The notes under the pieces are model-generated. The model worked only from the letters and a program-made list of their open reading frames with translations, made no database searches and was not told the DNA's origin. A stretch of DNA of 64,000 nt, taken from Chitinophagaceae bacterium. GTDB taxonomy: Bacteria > Bacteroidota > Bacteroidia > Chitinophagales > Chitinophagaceae. The stretch's first letter is position 1; each line of letters opens with the position of its first letter. The translations under genes and the position numbers were made by a program. The stretch spans positions 1,054,001 to 1,118,000 of the forward strand of contig JADJLJ010000001.1 in NCBI GenBank assembly GCA_016710165.1, given 5' to 3'. This document shows, one piece after another, positions 16,294-24,631 of this stretch.

Positions 16294-17241
16294 ATGAAAA
16301 AGATCCTCCTTGTTATTCTTGCAATAACCTCTATCCGTGCAGCAGCACAAACCGGCAGCCGGGATTTTAAAGCCATTGATGAGTATATAAAAGGCCTGGG
16401 CGCTATGGAAGGCATGAGTACCGCCACCATCAACAACGTGGTGATAAATCATTTTGAAGACAAGATCGACAAAGCCCGTGCTATCTATACCTGGATCGCA
16501 ATGAACATAATGTACGATGTAAAGGCAGCACGTACCAACAGTACCATGAAGAATACCCCGGCCGATGTGCTCTTATACAGGAGGGCAGTTGGCGCAGGCT
16601 TTGCGGCCCTGTTCCAGGATATGTGCAGCATTGCCGGGATCCGTTGCCTCACCGTGGACGGGTTCGTAAAAACAAGCATCGAACAAATCGGAGAAAAAGG
16701 GACCGATATCAACCATACCTGGGCTGTGGTTCAACTGGGCCAAAGCCCCGATACCTGGTATTACGTTGACCCGGCATGGGGCAGTGGGTATGCAGATGCC
16801 GAAATGAAAACATTCACCCGGTCGTTCACCGGTGCATATTTTTTTGCTGATAAAGCTGCTTTTAACCTGCAGCATTACCCCGACAATGAAGCCTGGAAAC
16901 TGGGACCCGGCCCGAGAAGCAAAAAAGATTTTTATGGCCTGCCACTGGTAAAAGTGGCAGCGCTGGAGTTTGACATGAAAAGGTTCACCCCCAACGATGG
17001 CAAACTGAAGGCCAAAGTGGACAAACCCGTTTATTTCACTTATGTGATTGGTGGCCGGGATGAAATAAGCAAAGTTTCACTGGCCATTGGTGAGCGTAAA
17101 AAATATAAACTGAAAGAGGTTGACTTTGCTTACGCCGGAGGATCCCTCAGTTTCAGTTACAAATTTGAAGAAGGAAGTTTCCCGGTTACCGTACTGGTGA
17201 ACGGACGTGAACTGATGACCTATTCGGTGGAAGTAGATTAA
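16294..17241 (+). CDS. Transglutaminase-fold exported protein lacking the catalytic cysteine
   Basis: The 315-residue product has a signal peptide (MKKILLVILAITSIRAAAQ) and a transglutaminase-like core at about residues 45-170: IYTWIAMNIMYD, then AVGAGFAALFQDMCSIAGIRC, then NHTWAVVQL and YYVDPAWGSG. In active members the first block reads GVCxGYA; here the cysteine is Gly100 (codon GGC at 16591-16593, one base from TGC). The catalytic His (residue 141) and Asp (residue 159) are kept. The protein is therefore probably a non-enzymatic binding or scaffold form, or a recent mutant. A beta-rich C-terminal domain follows. It is the last gene of the exported cluster and ends in a strong terminator. 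Confidence 0.8.
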   Translation: MKKILLVILAITSIRAAAQTGSRDFKAIDEYIKGLGAMEGMSTATINNVVINHFEDKIDKARAIYTWIAMNIMYDVKAARTNSTMKNTPADVLLYRRAVGAGFAALFQDMCSIAGIRCLTVDGFVKTSIEQIGEKGTDINHTWAVVQLGQSPDTWYYVDPAWGSGYADAEMKTFTRSFTGAYFFADKAAFNLQHYPDNEAWKLGPGPRSKKDFYGLPLVKVAALEFDMKRFTPNDGKLKAKVDKPVYFTYVIGGRDEISKVSLAIGERKKYKLKEVDFAYAGGSLSFSYKFEEGSFPVTVLVNGRELMTYSVEVD

Positions 17242-17278
17242 ATTAAAAGGCCTCATTGAAAAATGAGGCCTTTTAATT
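17241..17278 (+). terminator. Bidirectional terminator between exported cluster and DsbA-like gene
   Basis: A perfect 17-bp stem, AATTAAAAGGCCTCATT, closes on a GAAA tetraloop (17258-17261), with A/T tracts on both sides. It serves the convergent genes ending at 17241 and 17280. Confidence 0.93.
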
Positions 17279-17279
17279 T

Positions 17280-17852
17280 TTATGCTCTTTGTTTAGCAGG
17301 GACTTTCTTTTTTGCTTTACGCAAAGCAGATTGAATATTCTTGCTCAGGTTTTCGTACGTGGGTTTGCTTGTGACCATTTCGCCATTCACAAAAAATGCC
17401 GGTACGTCTTTTATCCCCCTTTCAATACCCTCGTTCAGATCGTTCATAACCTGCCAGCCATAAGTGGAGTTGATGAGGTCATCCAGGAAATGTTTGTTAA
17501 TAACGCCTGCCTCCTTGGAATACAATTTAAGACTGGTGGTTCCCAGCCTGCGGCGGTTATCGAACAGTATATTGTGCATCTCCCAGAATTTTCCCGCCTG
17601 TGAAGCTGCAACAGCCGCTTCGCCAGCCTTCATGGAACGCTGATGTATCCGGGTCAACGGGAAATGACGGAACTGGAACCTTATCTTGCCGTCAAATTCT
17701 TCCAGTAATTTCTTTACCACTTCATTTGCCCTCGCACAATCATCATTTTCATATTCGCCAAACTCAACCAGCGTAACCGGTGCATGTTTATTACCCACAT
17801 ATACATCCCTGGGTTCAATGATCTCCACCACTTCTTTTGCTTTCATTGCCAT
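17280..17852 (-). CDS. DsbA/thioredoxin-fold protein with one active-site cysteine
   Basis: The 190-residue product (ATG at 17852) matches the thioredoxin_4/DsbA-like group: VYVGNKHAPVTLVEFGEY, a helical insert with FRHFPLTRIHQRSMKAGEAA, and the cis-Pro loop VPAFFVNGEM. The active site, normally CPxC after the FGEY strand, reads Asn36-Asp-Asp-Cys39, so only the second cysteine remains. No signal peptide is seen, so it is probably cytoplasmic, unlike classical DsbA. A monothiol form could act in glutathione-type or non-redox roles. The upstream TTG start at 17882 was rejected for lack of support. Confidence 0.82.
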   Translation of the reverse strand: MAMKAKEVVEIIEPRDVYVGNKHAPVTLVEFGEYENDDCARANEVVKKLLEEFDGKIRFQFRHFPLTRIHQRSMKAGEAAVAASQAGKFWEMHNILFDNRRRLGTTSLKLYSKEAGVINKHFLDDLINSTYGWQVMNDLNEGIERGIKDVPAFFVNGEMVTSKPTYENLSKNIQSALRKAKKKVPAKQRA

Positions 17853-17909
17853 AGTACTTGCCTTTTTTGTTGTATCAAACAACTTTTCATTAATGTATTA
17901 ATATTCTGT

Positions 17910-20540
17910 TCAGTTCCTTTTTTCTTTTTGCAATTTTTCACGCATTGCTTCATTCCTGAATACCACCGTTCCGTCAAACACATCCACCAGTACGGGTTTT
18001 GTCTTGTCCACATCACCGGCCAGTATCCGTTTGCTTAACTGGTTTACAATTTCTTTCTGGATCAGGCGTTTGAGCGGTCTTGCACCAAACTGGGGATCGT
18101 ACCCATTCTCTGCCAAAAAGTCCAGCACATAATCGCTGAATTGCAAATTGATACCTGACTGTGCCACCAATTGTTTCAACCCATCCAATTGAAGCCCGAT
18201 AATGCCCTTTATCTCTTTTTTCATCAGGGGCTCAAACATGATCACTTCATCGATGCGGTTCAAAAATTCAGGACGAATGGTCTGTCGCAACAGGATCATC
18301 ACTTCGGCCTTTGTCTTTTCCACCACCTGTTCTTTGTTGGTCTCGGTTACATTTTCAAAGTTCTCCTGGATGATATGGCTGCCCATATTGCTGGTCATGA
18401 TGATGATCGTATTCTTAAAATTCACCATACGGCCCTTGTTATCAGTTAGCCGGCCATCGTCCAATACCTGCAATAATACGTTAAAAACGTCAGGATGCGC
18501 CTTTTCAATTTCATCCAGCAGGATCACGCTATAAGGTTTGCGCCTTACCGCCTCGGTCAGCTGGCCCCCTTCGTCGTAGCCCACATAGCCCGGAGGTGCC
18601 CCAATAAGCCTGCTCACAGTGTGTTTTTCCTGGTACTCGCTCATGTCGATACGGGTCATCATGCCGTCGTCATCAAAAAGATAAGCCGCAAGTGCCTTGG
18701 CCAGTTCGGTCTTTCCTACCCCGGTTGTACCCAGGAAAATGAAGGAGCCGATGGGCTTTTTAGGGTCCTGCAGCCCGGCACGGCTTCGGCGTATGGCATC
18801 CGAGACTGCTTCAATGGCCTCTTCCTGGCCTACTACCCTTTTATGCAGTTCTTCCTCAAGGTGCAGCAATTTCTCCCGCTCACTCTGCATCATTTTCATA
18901 ACCGGTATGCCGGTGGCCTTGGCCACATTTTCTGCTATGTCCTCTGCGTCCACTTCTTCTTTCAGGAGTCTTTTTTCGCTGATGGCGGATAGCTGGGTGG
19001 TAAATTCAGTAATGATCCTTTCCTGTTCCTGAACCTTGCCATAGCGTATCTCTGCTACTTTTCCATACTCACCTTCCCGTTCGGCCTTATCGGCAGCCAA
19101 CTTAAGGTTCTCTATCTCCGCTTTGGCATTCTGTATCTTTTCCACGATCTCTTTCTCCTGCTGCCATTTGGCTTTGAACGTATCCCGTTCAACAGAAAGA
19201 TTGGATATATCCGTGTTCAACTGTTTAAGTTTCTGCTCATCATTTTCCCTTTTGATAGCCTCCCGTTCAATCTCAAGCTGCCGGATCTTTCTTTCCAGTT
19301 CGTCCAGTTCCTCAGGCATGCTGTTCATTTCCAGCCTCAGTTTGGCAGCACTTTCATCGACCAGGTCGATGGCCTTATCGGGCAAGAAACGATCCGTAAT
19401 ATACCGGTTCGATAATTCCACCGCTGCAATAATGGCCTCATCCTTTATCCGCACATGGTGGTAGGTTTCGTAGCGGTCCTTCAACCCACGAAGGATGGAA
19501 ACCGCATCTTCCACAGTTGGCTCATCGATCATCACTTTCTGAAAACGGCGCTCAAGCGCTTTATCCTTTTCAAAGAATTTCTGGTATTCATTTAACGTGG
19601 TGGCACCGATGGCCCGCAGTTCTCCCCTTGCCAGGGCCGGTTTCAGGATATTGGCGGCATCCATCGCCCCGTCGCCGCCGCCTGCACCAACCAGTGTATG
19701 GATCTCATCTATGAACAAAATGATCTGCCCGTCACTGGTACTTACTTCCTTTACAACTGATTTTAATCGTTCCTCAAATTCACCCTTATATTTTGCTCCG
19801 GCGATCAACTGCCCCATATCCAGTGCATAAATGACCTTCGATCTCAGGTTCTCCGGAACATCGCCGTTCACAATACGCATGGCCAGGCCCTCGGCAATGG
19901 CTGTTTTACCAACGCCGGGTTCACCAACCAGGATGGGATTGTTCTTACTTCTTCTTGACAGGATATGAAGGGTCCTGCGTATCTCCTCATCCCGCCCGAT
20001 CACCGGGTCTAATTTTCCTGACCGGGCCATCTCATTCAGGTTCTTTGCATATTTACTGAGTGCATTGAACTGGGTTTCGGATGTTTGAGATGATATGGTG
20101 GAGCCTTTTTTCAGGTCTTTGATCGCAGCGATCAATCCCTTCTCTGTAAGGCCTGCATCTTTCAGTATCTTGGAAGTATTATCACTGCCCTGCAGCAGGG
20201 CAAGCAAGAGGTGCTCAACACTTATGAACTCATCGTTGAATGTCTTTAACGTAGCGGTTGAACGCAGCAGCACATTATTTGCCTCACGGCTAAGGGATTG
20301 TGCCGGCTCGCCACCGGAAACTTTCGGCAATTTATTCATAGCTTCGCCCAGCTTATCCTCCACATAGCTAATGTTGACGTTGTTCTTCTTCAGCAAAAAT
20401 TCAACAGGCGAATCCTTATCATTCAGCAAGGCCTTCAGGATATGCTCCGTATCAATATTCGTATTGGCATCATTAAAAGCAAGTTGCTGGGCCTGCTGTA
20501 ATATTTCCTGTGATTTTATGGTCAGGTTCTGTAAACTCAT
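17910..20540 (-). CDS. clpB: Disaggregase ClpB
   Basis: ClpB is a hexameric AAA+ machine that pulls proteins out of aggregates together with DnaK. The 876-residue product has the Clp_N repeats (1-150), NBD1 with Walker A GEPGVGKTAIAEG and Walker B ILFIDEIHTLVGA, the coiled-coil M domain (about 410-530) that separates it from ClpA, and NBD2 with Walker A GTTGVGKTELAKA and VILLDEIEKAHPDV. The length and the absence of a ClpP loop fit ClpB. The arginine finger region and sensor 2 (GARPLKRLIQ) are intact. The gene is transcribed alone; the gap to the next start on the other strand holds no obvious heat-shock element. Confidence 0.97.
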   Translation of the reverse strand: MSLQNLTIKSQEILQQAQQLAFNDANTNIDTEHILKALLNDKDSPVEFLLKKNNVNISYVEDKLGEAMNKLPKVSGGEPAQSLSREANNVLLRSTATLKTFNDEFISVEHLLLALLQGSDNTSKILKDAGLTEKGLIAAIKDLKKGSTISSQTSETQFNALSKYAKNLNEMARSGKLDPVIGRDEEIRRTLHILSRRSKNNPILVGEPGVGKTAIAEGLAMRIVNGDVPENLRSKVIYALDMGQLIAGAKYKGEFEERLKSVVKEVSTSDGQIILFIDEIHTLVGAGGGDGAMDAANILKPALARGELRAIGATTLNEYQKFFEKDKALERRFQKVMIDEPTVEDAVSILRGLKDRYETYHHVRIKDEAIIAAVELSNRYITDRFLPDKAIDLVDESAAKLRLEMNSMPEELDELERKIRQLEIEREAIKRENDEQKLKQLNTDISNLSVERDTFKAKWQQEKEIVEKIQNAKAEIENLKLAADKAEREGEYGKVAEIRYGKVQEQERIITEFTTQLSAISEKRLLKEEVDAEDIAENVAKATGIPVMKMMQSEREKLLHLEEELHKRVVGQEEAIEAVSDAIRRSRAGLQDPKKPIGSFIFLGTTGVGKTELAKALAAYLFDDDGMMTRIDMSEYQEKHTVSRLIGAPPGYVGYDEGGQLTEAVRRKPYSVILLDEIEKAHPDVFNVLLQVLDDGRLTDNKGRMVNFKNTIIIMTSNMGSHIIQENFENVTETNKEQVVEKTKAEVMILLRQTIRPEFLNRIDEVIMFEPLMKKEIKGIIGLQLDGLKQLVAQSGINLQFSDYVLDFLAENGYDPQFGARPLKRLIQKEIVNQLSKRILAGDVDKTKPVLVDVFDGTVVFRNEAMREKLQKEKRN

Positions 20541-20731
20541 ATTATCGGTTTTGCATTTAACTCACAAAATATAATCCAACCTCAAATACAGGCAATTATG
20601 GCATACAATACTGATCCATACTGCCGCAAAAGCAGCCCGGGAGAGGATGGTATGCTATTGTTGCATAAATGACGGTACCGGGGTATTAAATGCCCGGGGC
20701 AGGAATAATGTTGGAGGGCTTTTGTATTTTT

Positions 20732-21109
20732 ATGAAAAAGCCTGACATGCCTGAGCTAAACAAACAAAAACTGGCCCCCAAAAAGGTCTTTTACCGCAGG
20801 CTGTGGAATAATGCGGTCTTCGGTTCCCTGATCATGCTATCAGCGCTTGCCATCGGGGTGGCCGGGTATAAATTCACCATTCCTGAATTGGGCTGGTACG
20901 ACAGTCTTTTAAATGCTTCCATGATCCTAAGTGGCATGGGCCCGATGATCGACCCGGACATTTGCCTTACAAAAACAGCCAAAGTATTTGCTTCGCTGTA
21001 TGCATTGTTCAGCGGTGTGGCTTTCATCAGCACCATCGGTATCCTGATCGCCCCCATTGCACACCGTTTCTTTCACAAGCTGCATTTAGAAGATACTTCT
21101 GCCGATTGA
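20732..21109 (+). CDS. Small membrane protein upstream of queG
   Basis: From the ATG at 20732 the product is 125 residues with three hydrophobic segments and loops GWYDSLLNASMILSGMGPMID and TAKVFASLYALFSGVAFISTIG. The last segment looks like a pore-lining helix of small ion channels (YALFSGVAF...), but the K+ filter TVGYG is absent, so I assign no function. A start at 20690 is possible and would add 14 residues. Its stop codon overlaps the queG ATG (TGATG at 21107-21111), so translation is likely coupled. Confidence 0.65.
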   Translation: MKKPDMPELNKQKLAPKKVFYRRLWNNAVFGSLIMLSALAIGVAGYKFTIPELGWYDSLLNASMILSGMGPMIDPDICLTKTAKVFASLYALFSGVAFISTIGILIAPIAHRFFHKLHLEDTSAD

Positions 21110-22038
21110 TGAGTAATACTGCCAGACATACCCGGATCATTAAGACCATTGCTGCCGATATGGGGTTTGATCACTGCGGCATTGCAAAAGCTCACCGGCT
21201 GGAAGAAGATGCAAGGCGGCTGGAGAATTGGCTGAACAAAGGCATGCATGGCACCATGCAATACATGGAAGATCATTTTGACCTCCGCATCGATCCTTCA
21301 AAACTGGTTCCCGGGGCCAGGTCGGTTATCACTTTATTGTTCAATTATTTTCCTGCACAGCAACAACCTCCCGGGGCACCCAAAATTTCTAAATATGCCT
21401 TAGGCAACGACTACCACGAAGTGATACGAACCAAACTGAAACTGTTTTTACAGAAGATCAGGGAGCAGGTTGGGGAGATCAGTGGAAGAGGCTTTGTTGA
21501 CAGCGCTCCCGTACTGGAAAGAAGCTGGGCACAAAATGCCGGTATAGGATGGGTGGGAAAAAACGGCAACCTGATCAGCAAACAGGGAGGTTCATTTTTC
21601 TTTATAGCCACCCTCATTACAGACCTGGAACTGGAATATGATGCTCCCTTTATCAAGGATCATTGCGGCACATGCACAAAATGTATCGACGCCTGTCCTA
21701 CCGAAGCGATCCTGCCGGACAAAGTGGTCGACGGCAGCAAATGCATTTCTTATTTTACCATCGAACTGAAAGAAGCGCTGATACCGGGATCGATGAAAGG
21801 CAAATTCGACAACTGGATGTTTGGTTGCGATGTATGCCAGGATGTTTGCCCCTGGAACCGCTTCTCCAAACCAACCCATGAACTGAACTTCACCCCCCTG
21901 CCCCAGGTATTACACTTCACAAAGAACGACTGGGAAGAGCTTACGGAAGAAAGCTTTAAGACCATTTTCCGGAATTCGCCACTCCGGCGAAGCAAATACC
22001 AGGGAATAAAAAGGAACCTGAAATTCATTAGCCACTGA
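21109..22038 (+). CDS. queG: Epoxyqueuosine reductase
   Basis: QueG reduces epoxyqueuosine to queuosine in tRNA using cobalamin and two 4Fe-4S clusters. The 309-residue product (ATG at 21109) has the N-terminal DUF1730 domain with the conserved FVDSAPVLERSWAQNAGIGW block and two ferredoxin-like cluster motifs, CGTCTKCIDACP and CDVCQDVCPW. Eight cluster cysteines are present. The C-terminal HEAT-like extension of some QueG proteins is short here. The upstream membrane protein overlaps its start by one base. Confidence 0.95.
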   Translation: MSNTARHTRIIKTIAADMGFDHCGIAKAHRLEEDARRLENWLNKGMHGTMQYMEDHFDLRIDPSKLVPGARSVITLLFNYFPAQQQPPGAPKISKYALGNDYHEVIRTKLKLFLQKIREQVGEISGRGFVDSAPVLERSWAQNAGIGWVGKNGNLISKQGGSFFFIATLITDLELEYDAPFIKDHCGTCTKCIDACPTEAILPDKVVDGSKCISYFTIELKEALIPGSMKGKFDNWMFGCDVCQDVCPWNRFSKPTHELNFTPLPQVLHFTKNDWEELTEESFKTIFRNSPLRRSKYQGIKRNLKFISH

Positions 22039-22048
22039 CGCAGCCGGT

Positions 22049-22798
22049 TCATAAAAGCAGTTTCAATCCATTGTTTGTATACGGAACAAGTTCGGGAGAT
22101 CCTGGGTCTAATTCGGTAACCAATACATCGATATCACGGGTTTCGCAAACCCGGATGCGCTGCACCGTGTTCAATTTTTCAGCAATGGACAGCGATACTA
22201 CTTTGGAGGAAGATTCGATCATTGCTCTTTTTACCTGCACCACTTCCCAGTCATTGTCCGTGAGCCCCTGCCTGGCATCCAGTGCATTGGTGCCCAGGAA
22301 ACAGATATCGGCCTTTATCTGCCGGATCTTTGAAATGGCTTCTCCGCCCACACTTATCTGCGAACTCTTCGACAACTTATCACCGATCAGGATGATCTCG
22401 ATATTCGGATGATGCAGGTATTCAAGTGCAGCCGGCAGGCTCCCGGTAATAAAGGTGGCATGTAAATTCTCGGGCAATGCCTTTGCCAGTTCGATAATGG
22501 TGGTGCCGCCGGTAGTAAGCACAAACATCCCGTCCTGGATCAGGCTGGCTGCTTTTTGTGCGATCTGCTTTTTGCTTTCCAGCGCATATACTTTTGATGA
22601 ATTGAAAGAATTATGGAAAGACTTGGAAAGGGCACCGCCATGTACTTTAATGAGTTTGCCATGATCCGCCAATTCCTGCAGGTCCCTGCGTATGGTATCT
22701 TCCGATACATTTATTCCCCCGCTCAGGTCTGCAACCAACACCCGGTTATGCAGGTTTACACTGTGAAGAATAAAAGCCTGGCGTTCTTTCTTGAGCAT
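22049..22798 (-). CDS. DeoR/GlpR-family transcriptional regulator
   Basis: The 249-residue regulator starts at the ATG at 22798 (MLKKERQAFIL). Its winged HTH (residues 1-57) contains VSEDTIRRDLQEL, the signature recognition helix of the DeoR family, followed by a sugar-phosphate-binding domain with TTGGTTIIELAKAL and GTNALDARQGLTDNDWE. It therefore probably senses a phosphorylated sugar. The gene is divergent from anmK with 117 bases between starts, where a CTGCAA/TTGCAG inverted repeat lies, so control of amino-sugar recycling is the best guess. An upstream in-frame start at 22855 has no support from the domain layout. Confidence 0.9.
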   Translation of the reverse strand: MLKKERQAFILHSVNLHNRVLVADLSGGINVSEDTIRRDLQELADHGKLIKVHGGALSKSFHNSFNSSKVYALESKKQIAQKAASLIQDGMFVLTTGGTTIIELAKALPENLHATFITGSLPAALEYLHHPNIEIILIGDKLSKSSQISVGGEAISKIRQIKADICFLGTNALDARQGLTDNDWEVVQVKRAMIESSSKVVSLSIAEKLNTVQRIRVCETRDIDVLVTELDPGSPELVPYTNNGLKLLL

Positions 22799-22849
22799 AG
22801 CAGTCAGGAGTATTTCCGTTAACCCTAAGATATAAACAATATTAAGGCC

Positions 22850-22887
22850 CTGCAAAATATTGCAGCTTTTTTTACATTAAATTGCAG
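22850..22887 (+). promoter_or_regulatory. Candidate operator between DeoR regulator and anmK
   Basis: CTGCAA-AATA-TTGCAG (22850-22865) is a perfect inverted repeat, and a third half-site TTGCAG follows at 22882-22887, 22 bases (two helical turns) after the second. It lies between the divergent starts at 22798 and 22916. Confidence 0.5.
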
Positions 22888-22915
22888 GAAGCCGCATGGC
22901 ACCAGGCGTAGAACC

Positions 22916-24118
22916 ATGAATAAGAACATTGAGAAACTTTACCGGATCGCAGCCAAACCCGCCCGTACCATCATTGGCCTGATGAGTGGCACTTCTGTTG
23001 ACGGTCTTGACGTGGCATTATGCCGTATGGAAGGCCACGGGCCGGGTACAAAGCTTAGGGTACTGCAGTTTGAAACAGTTCCTTTTGATGCAGGCATGAA
23101 AGCAGAAGTGAGGTCTGTATTTAGCAAGCAATATATTGACCTTGAAAAGCTTACCCTGCTGAATGAATGGATTGCCATTCAGCATGGGAAGATCGTAAAT
23201 GACTGCCTGGGAAAATGGAATATCAAAGCGGATGATATTGACCTCATCGCAAGTCACGGACAAACCATTTACCATGCACCGGAAAGTTTACATAAACAGG
23301 CAAACTTTGGTAACGCAACACTCCAGATCGGCGATGGCGATCACCTGGCAGTAACAACCGGTATCATCACGATCAGCGACTTCAGGCAAAAACACATCGC
23401 AGCCGGTGGCGAGGGTGCCCCCCTGGCCGTTTATGCCGATTACCTGCTCTTTGGAAAAAAAGGTGAACACCGGGTGCTACTCAACATCGGGGGCATTGCA
23501 AACTTTACTTACCTGCCCTCCGATATGGATCCTGCAAAAATATTCAGTACCGATACCGGCCCGGGTAATACCCTGATGGATGCTTATATGCAACAGCATT
23601 TTAAGGATACATTCTTTGATGAGAACGGAACCCTTGCTTCGGCAGGAAAAATAAATAACAAACTGCTGGAGGCCCTTAAGGCAGATCCTTTCTTCAGCCA
23701 GCCCTTTCCAAAAACAACCGGCCCGGAGCTATTCAACCTGGATCTCCTGGCAACGGCACAGGAAGTTTCAGGTACACCTGCCATCAGCCCGGAAGATGTA
23801 ATGGCTACCTTGAACCAGTTCAGTGCAGATACCATTTCAGATGCCATAAAGAATACCACTGAAAGAACGGATCATATGCTGCTGTATGCAAGTGGCGGGG
23901 GAATACATAACCCGGTCCTGATGCAGCACTTGAAAACACAACTGCCTCATTGCAGTTTTTATACTACCGCCAGCCTCCAGGTTGATCCCGATGCGAAAGA
24001 AGCTGTTTTGTTCGCATTGCTGGCGAATGAATGTGTATGCGGGGATGTAGCCGATTATGGGAAAGGCACTTCAGCCATGCCGGCTGTTTCCATGGGCAAG
24101 ATCAGTTTTCCTGCTTAA
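22916..24118 (+). CDS. anmK: Anhydro-N-acetylmuramic acid kinase
   Basis: AnmK phosphorylates and opens 1,6-anhydro-MurNAc from recycled peptidoglycan, giving MurNAc-6-phosphate. The 400-residue product has the ATP-binding GLMSGTSVDGLDVAL (near residue 22), substrate/nucleotide motif DTGPGNTLMDAYM (with the catalytic Asp) and ASGGGIHNPVLM. The length is slightly more than the 370 of E. coli because of an N-terminal extension MNKNIEKLYRIAAKPA. The etherase MurQ is not next to it. Its last bases overlap the stop of the convergent SRPBCC gene (24115-24118). Confidence 0.95.
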   Translation: MNKNIEKLYRIAAKPARTIIGLMSGTSVDGLDVALCRMEGHGPGTKLRVLQFETVPFDAGMKAEVRSVFSKQYIDLEKLTLLNEWIAIQHGKIVNDCLGKWNIKADDIDLIASHGQTIYHAPESLHKQANFGNATLQIGDGDHLAVTTGIITISDFRQKHIAAGGEGAPLAVYADYLLFGKKGEHRVLLNIGGIANFTYLPSDMDPAKIFSTDTGPGNTLMDAYMQQHFKDTFFDENGTLASAGKINNKLLEALKADPFFSQPFPKTTGPELFNLDLLATAQEVSGTPAISPEDVMATLNQFSADTISDAIKNTTERTDHMLLYASGGGIHNPVLMQHLKTQLPHCSFYTTASLQVDPDAKEAVLFALLANECVCGDVADYGKGTSAMPAVSMGKISFPA

Positions 24119-24630
24119 TGCTTCTCGCAGTGGTCCTTCAGGCTGTTCAAAGCATCTTCATAACCCTGCCCGGTTATCTTTTCAATGAAAATACCATAGA
24201 ATTTTTCCCAGGGATACCATTTTAACTTTATGAGTACATTCCATTCTGCCTGCACCTGGTTGCTGTCGGCAAGAGGTAAAACCTGTATCGTATTTAATAC
24301 CGTATTCTCCCCTTCCCGTATTAAGGAAGCGGTCAAGCTGTTTCCCGACCTGCCGGTGATTACCATCTTATTGGTTCTGTTCTTTGACACCCATTCGCAG
24401 GTATCGGCTCCACGAAACCGGATTGCGGATGAATCGGCTTTAAAGACCGGTTGCCAGTTCTTCCAGTTTTGCAGATCGCTTACCTGTGCAAAAACTCTGG
24501 CCGCATCGGCATGGATCACAACGCCCCTTGTTATCATTACCCGTGAAGGAATGAAAAGGGAAAGGATGGTTATAAAAACAAAAAGTCCGGCCAGGACGAT
24601 CACAAATCCTTTGAATAAACGCATGTTCAT
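24115..24630 (-). CDS. SRPBCC (START-like) domain protein with N-terminal membrane anchor
   Basis: The 171-residue product starts at ATG 24630 with a single membrane helix (FKGFVIVLAGLFVFITILSLF) and then a START/polyketide-cyclase-like fold: VVIHADAARVFAQVSDLQNWKNWQPVF is the typical opening, with the Trp-rich end KLKWYPWEKFYGIF. Such proteins bind hydrophobic ligands; none is predictable here. The start follows the stop of the upstream ABC permease by one base (TGATATG), so the two are coupled and may be functionally linked. Confidence 0.8.
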   Translation of the reverse strand: MNMRLFKGFVIVLAGLFVFITILSLFIPSRVMITRGVVIHADAARVFAQVSDLQNWKNWQPVFKADSSAIRFRGADTCEWVSKNRTNKMVITGRSGNSLTASLIREGENTVLNTIQVLPLADSNQVQAEWNVLIKLKWYPWEKFYGIFIEKITGQGYEDALNSLKDHCEKH

Positions 24631-24631
24631 A

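Noticed and set aside
20541..20731. Regulatory hairpins in the gap between clpB and the small membrane gene
   Set aside because: CCGGG/CCCGG and TATGC/GCATA pairs are short and lack a T-tract or promoter context, so I cannot support a function.
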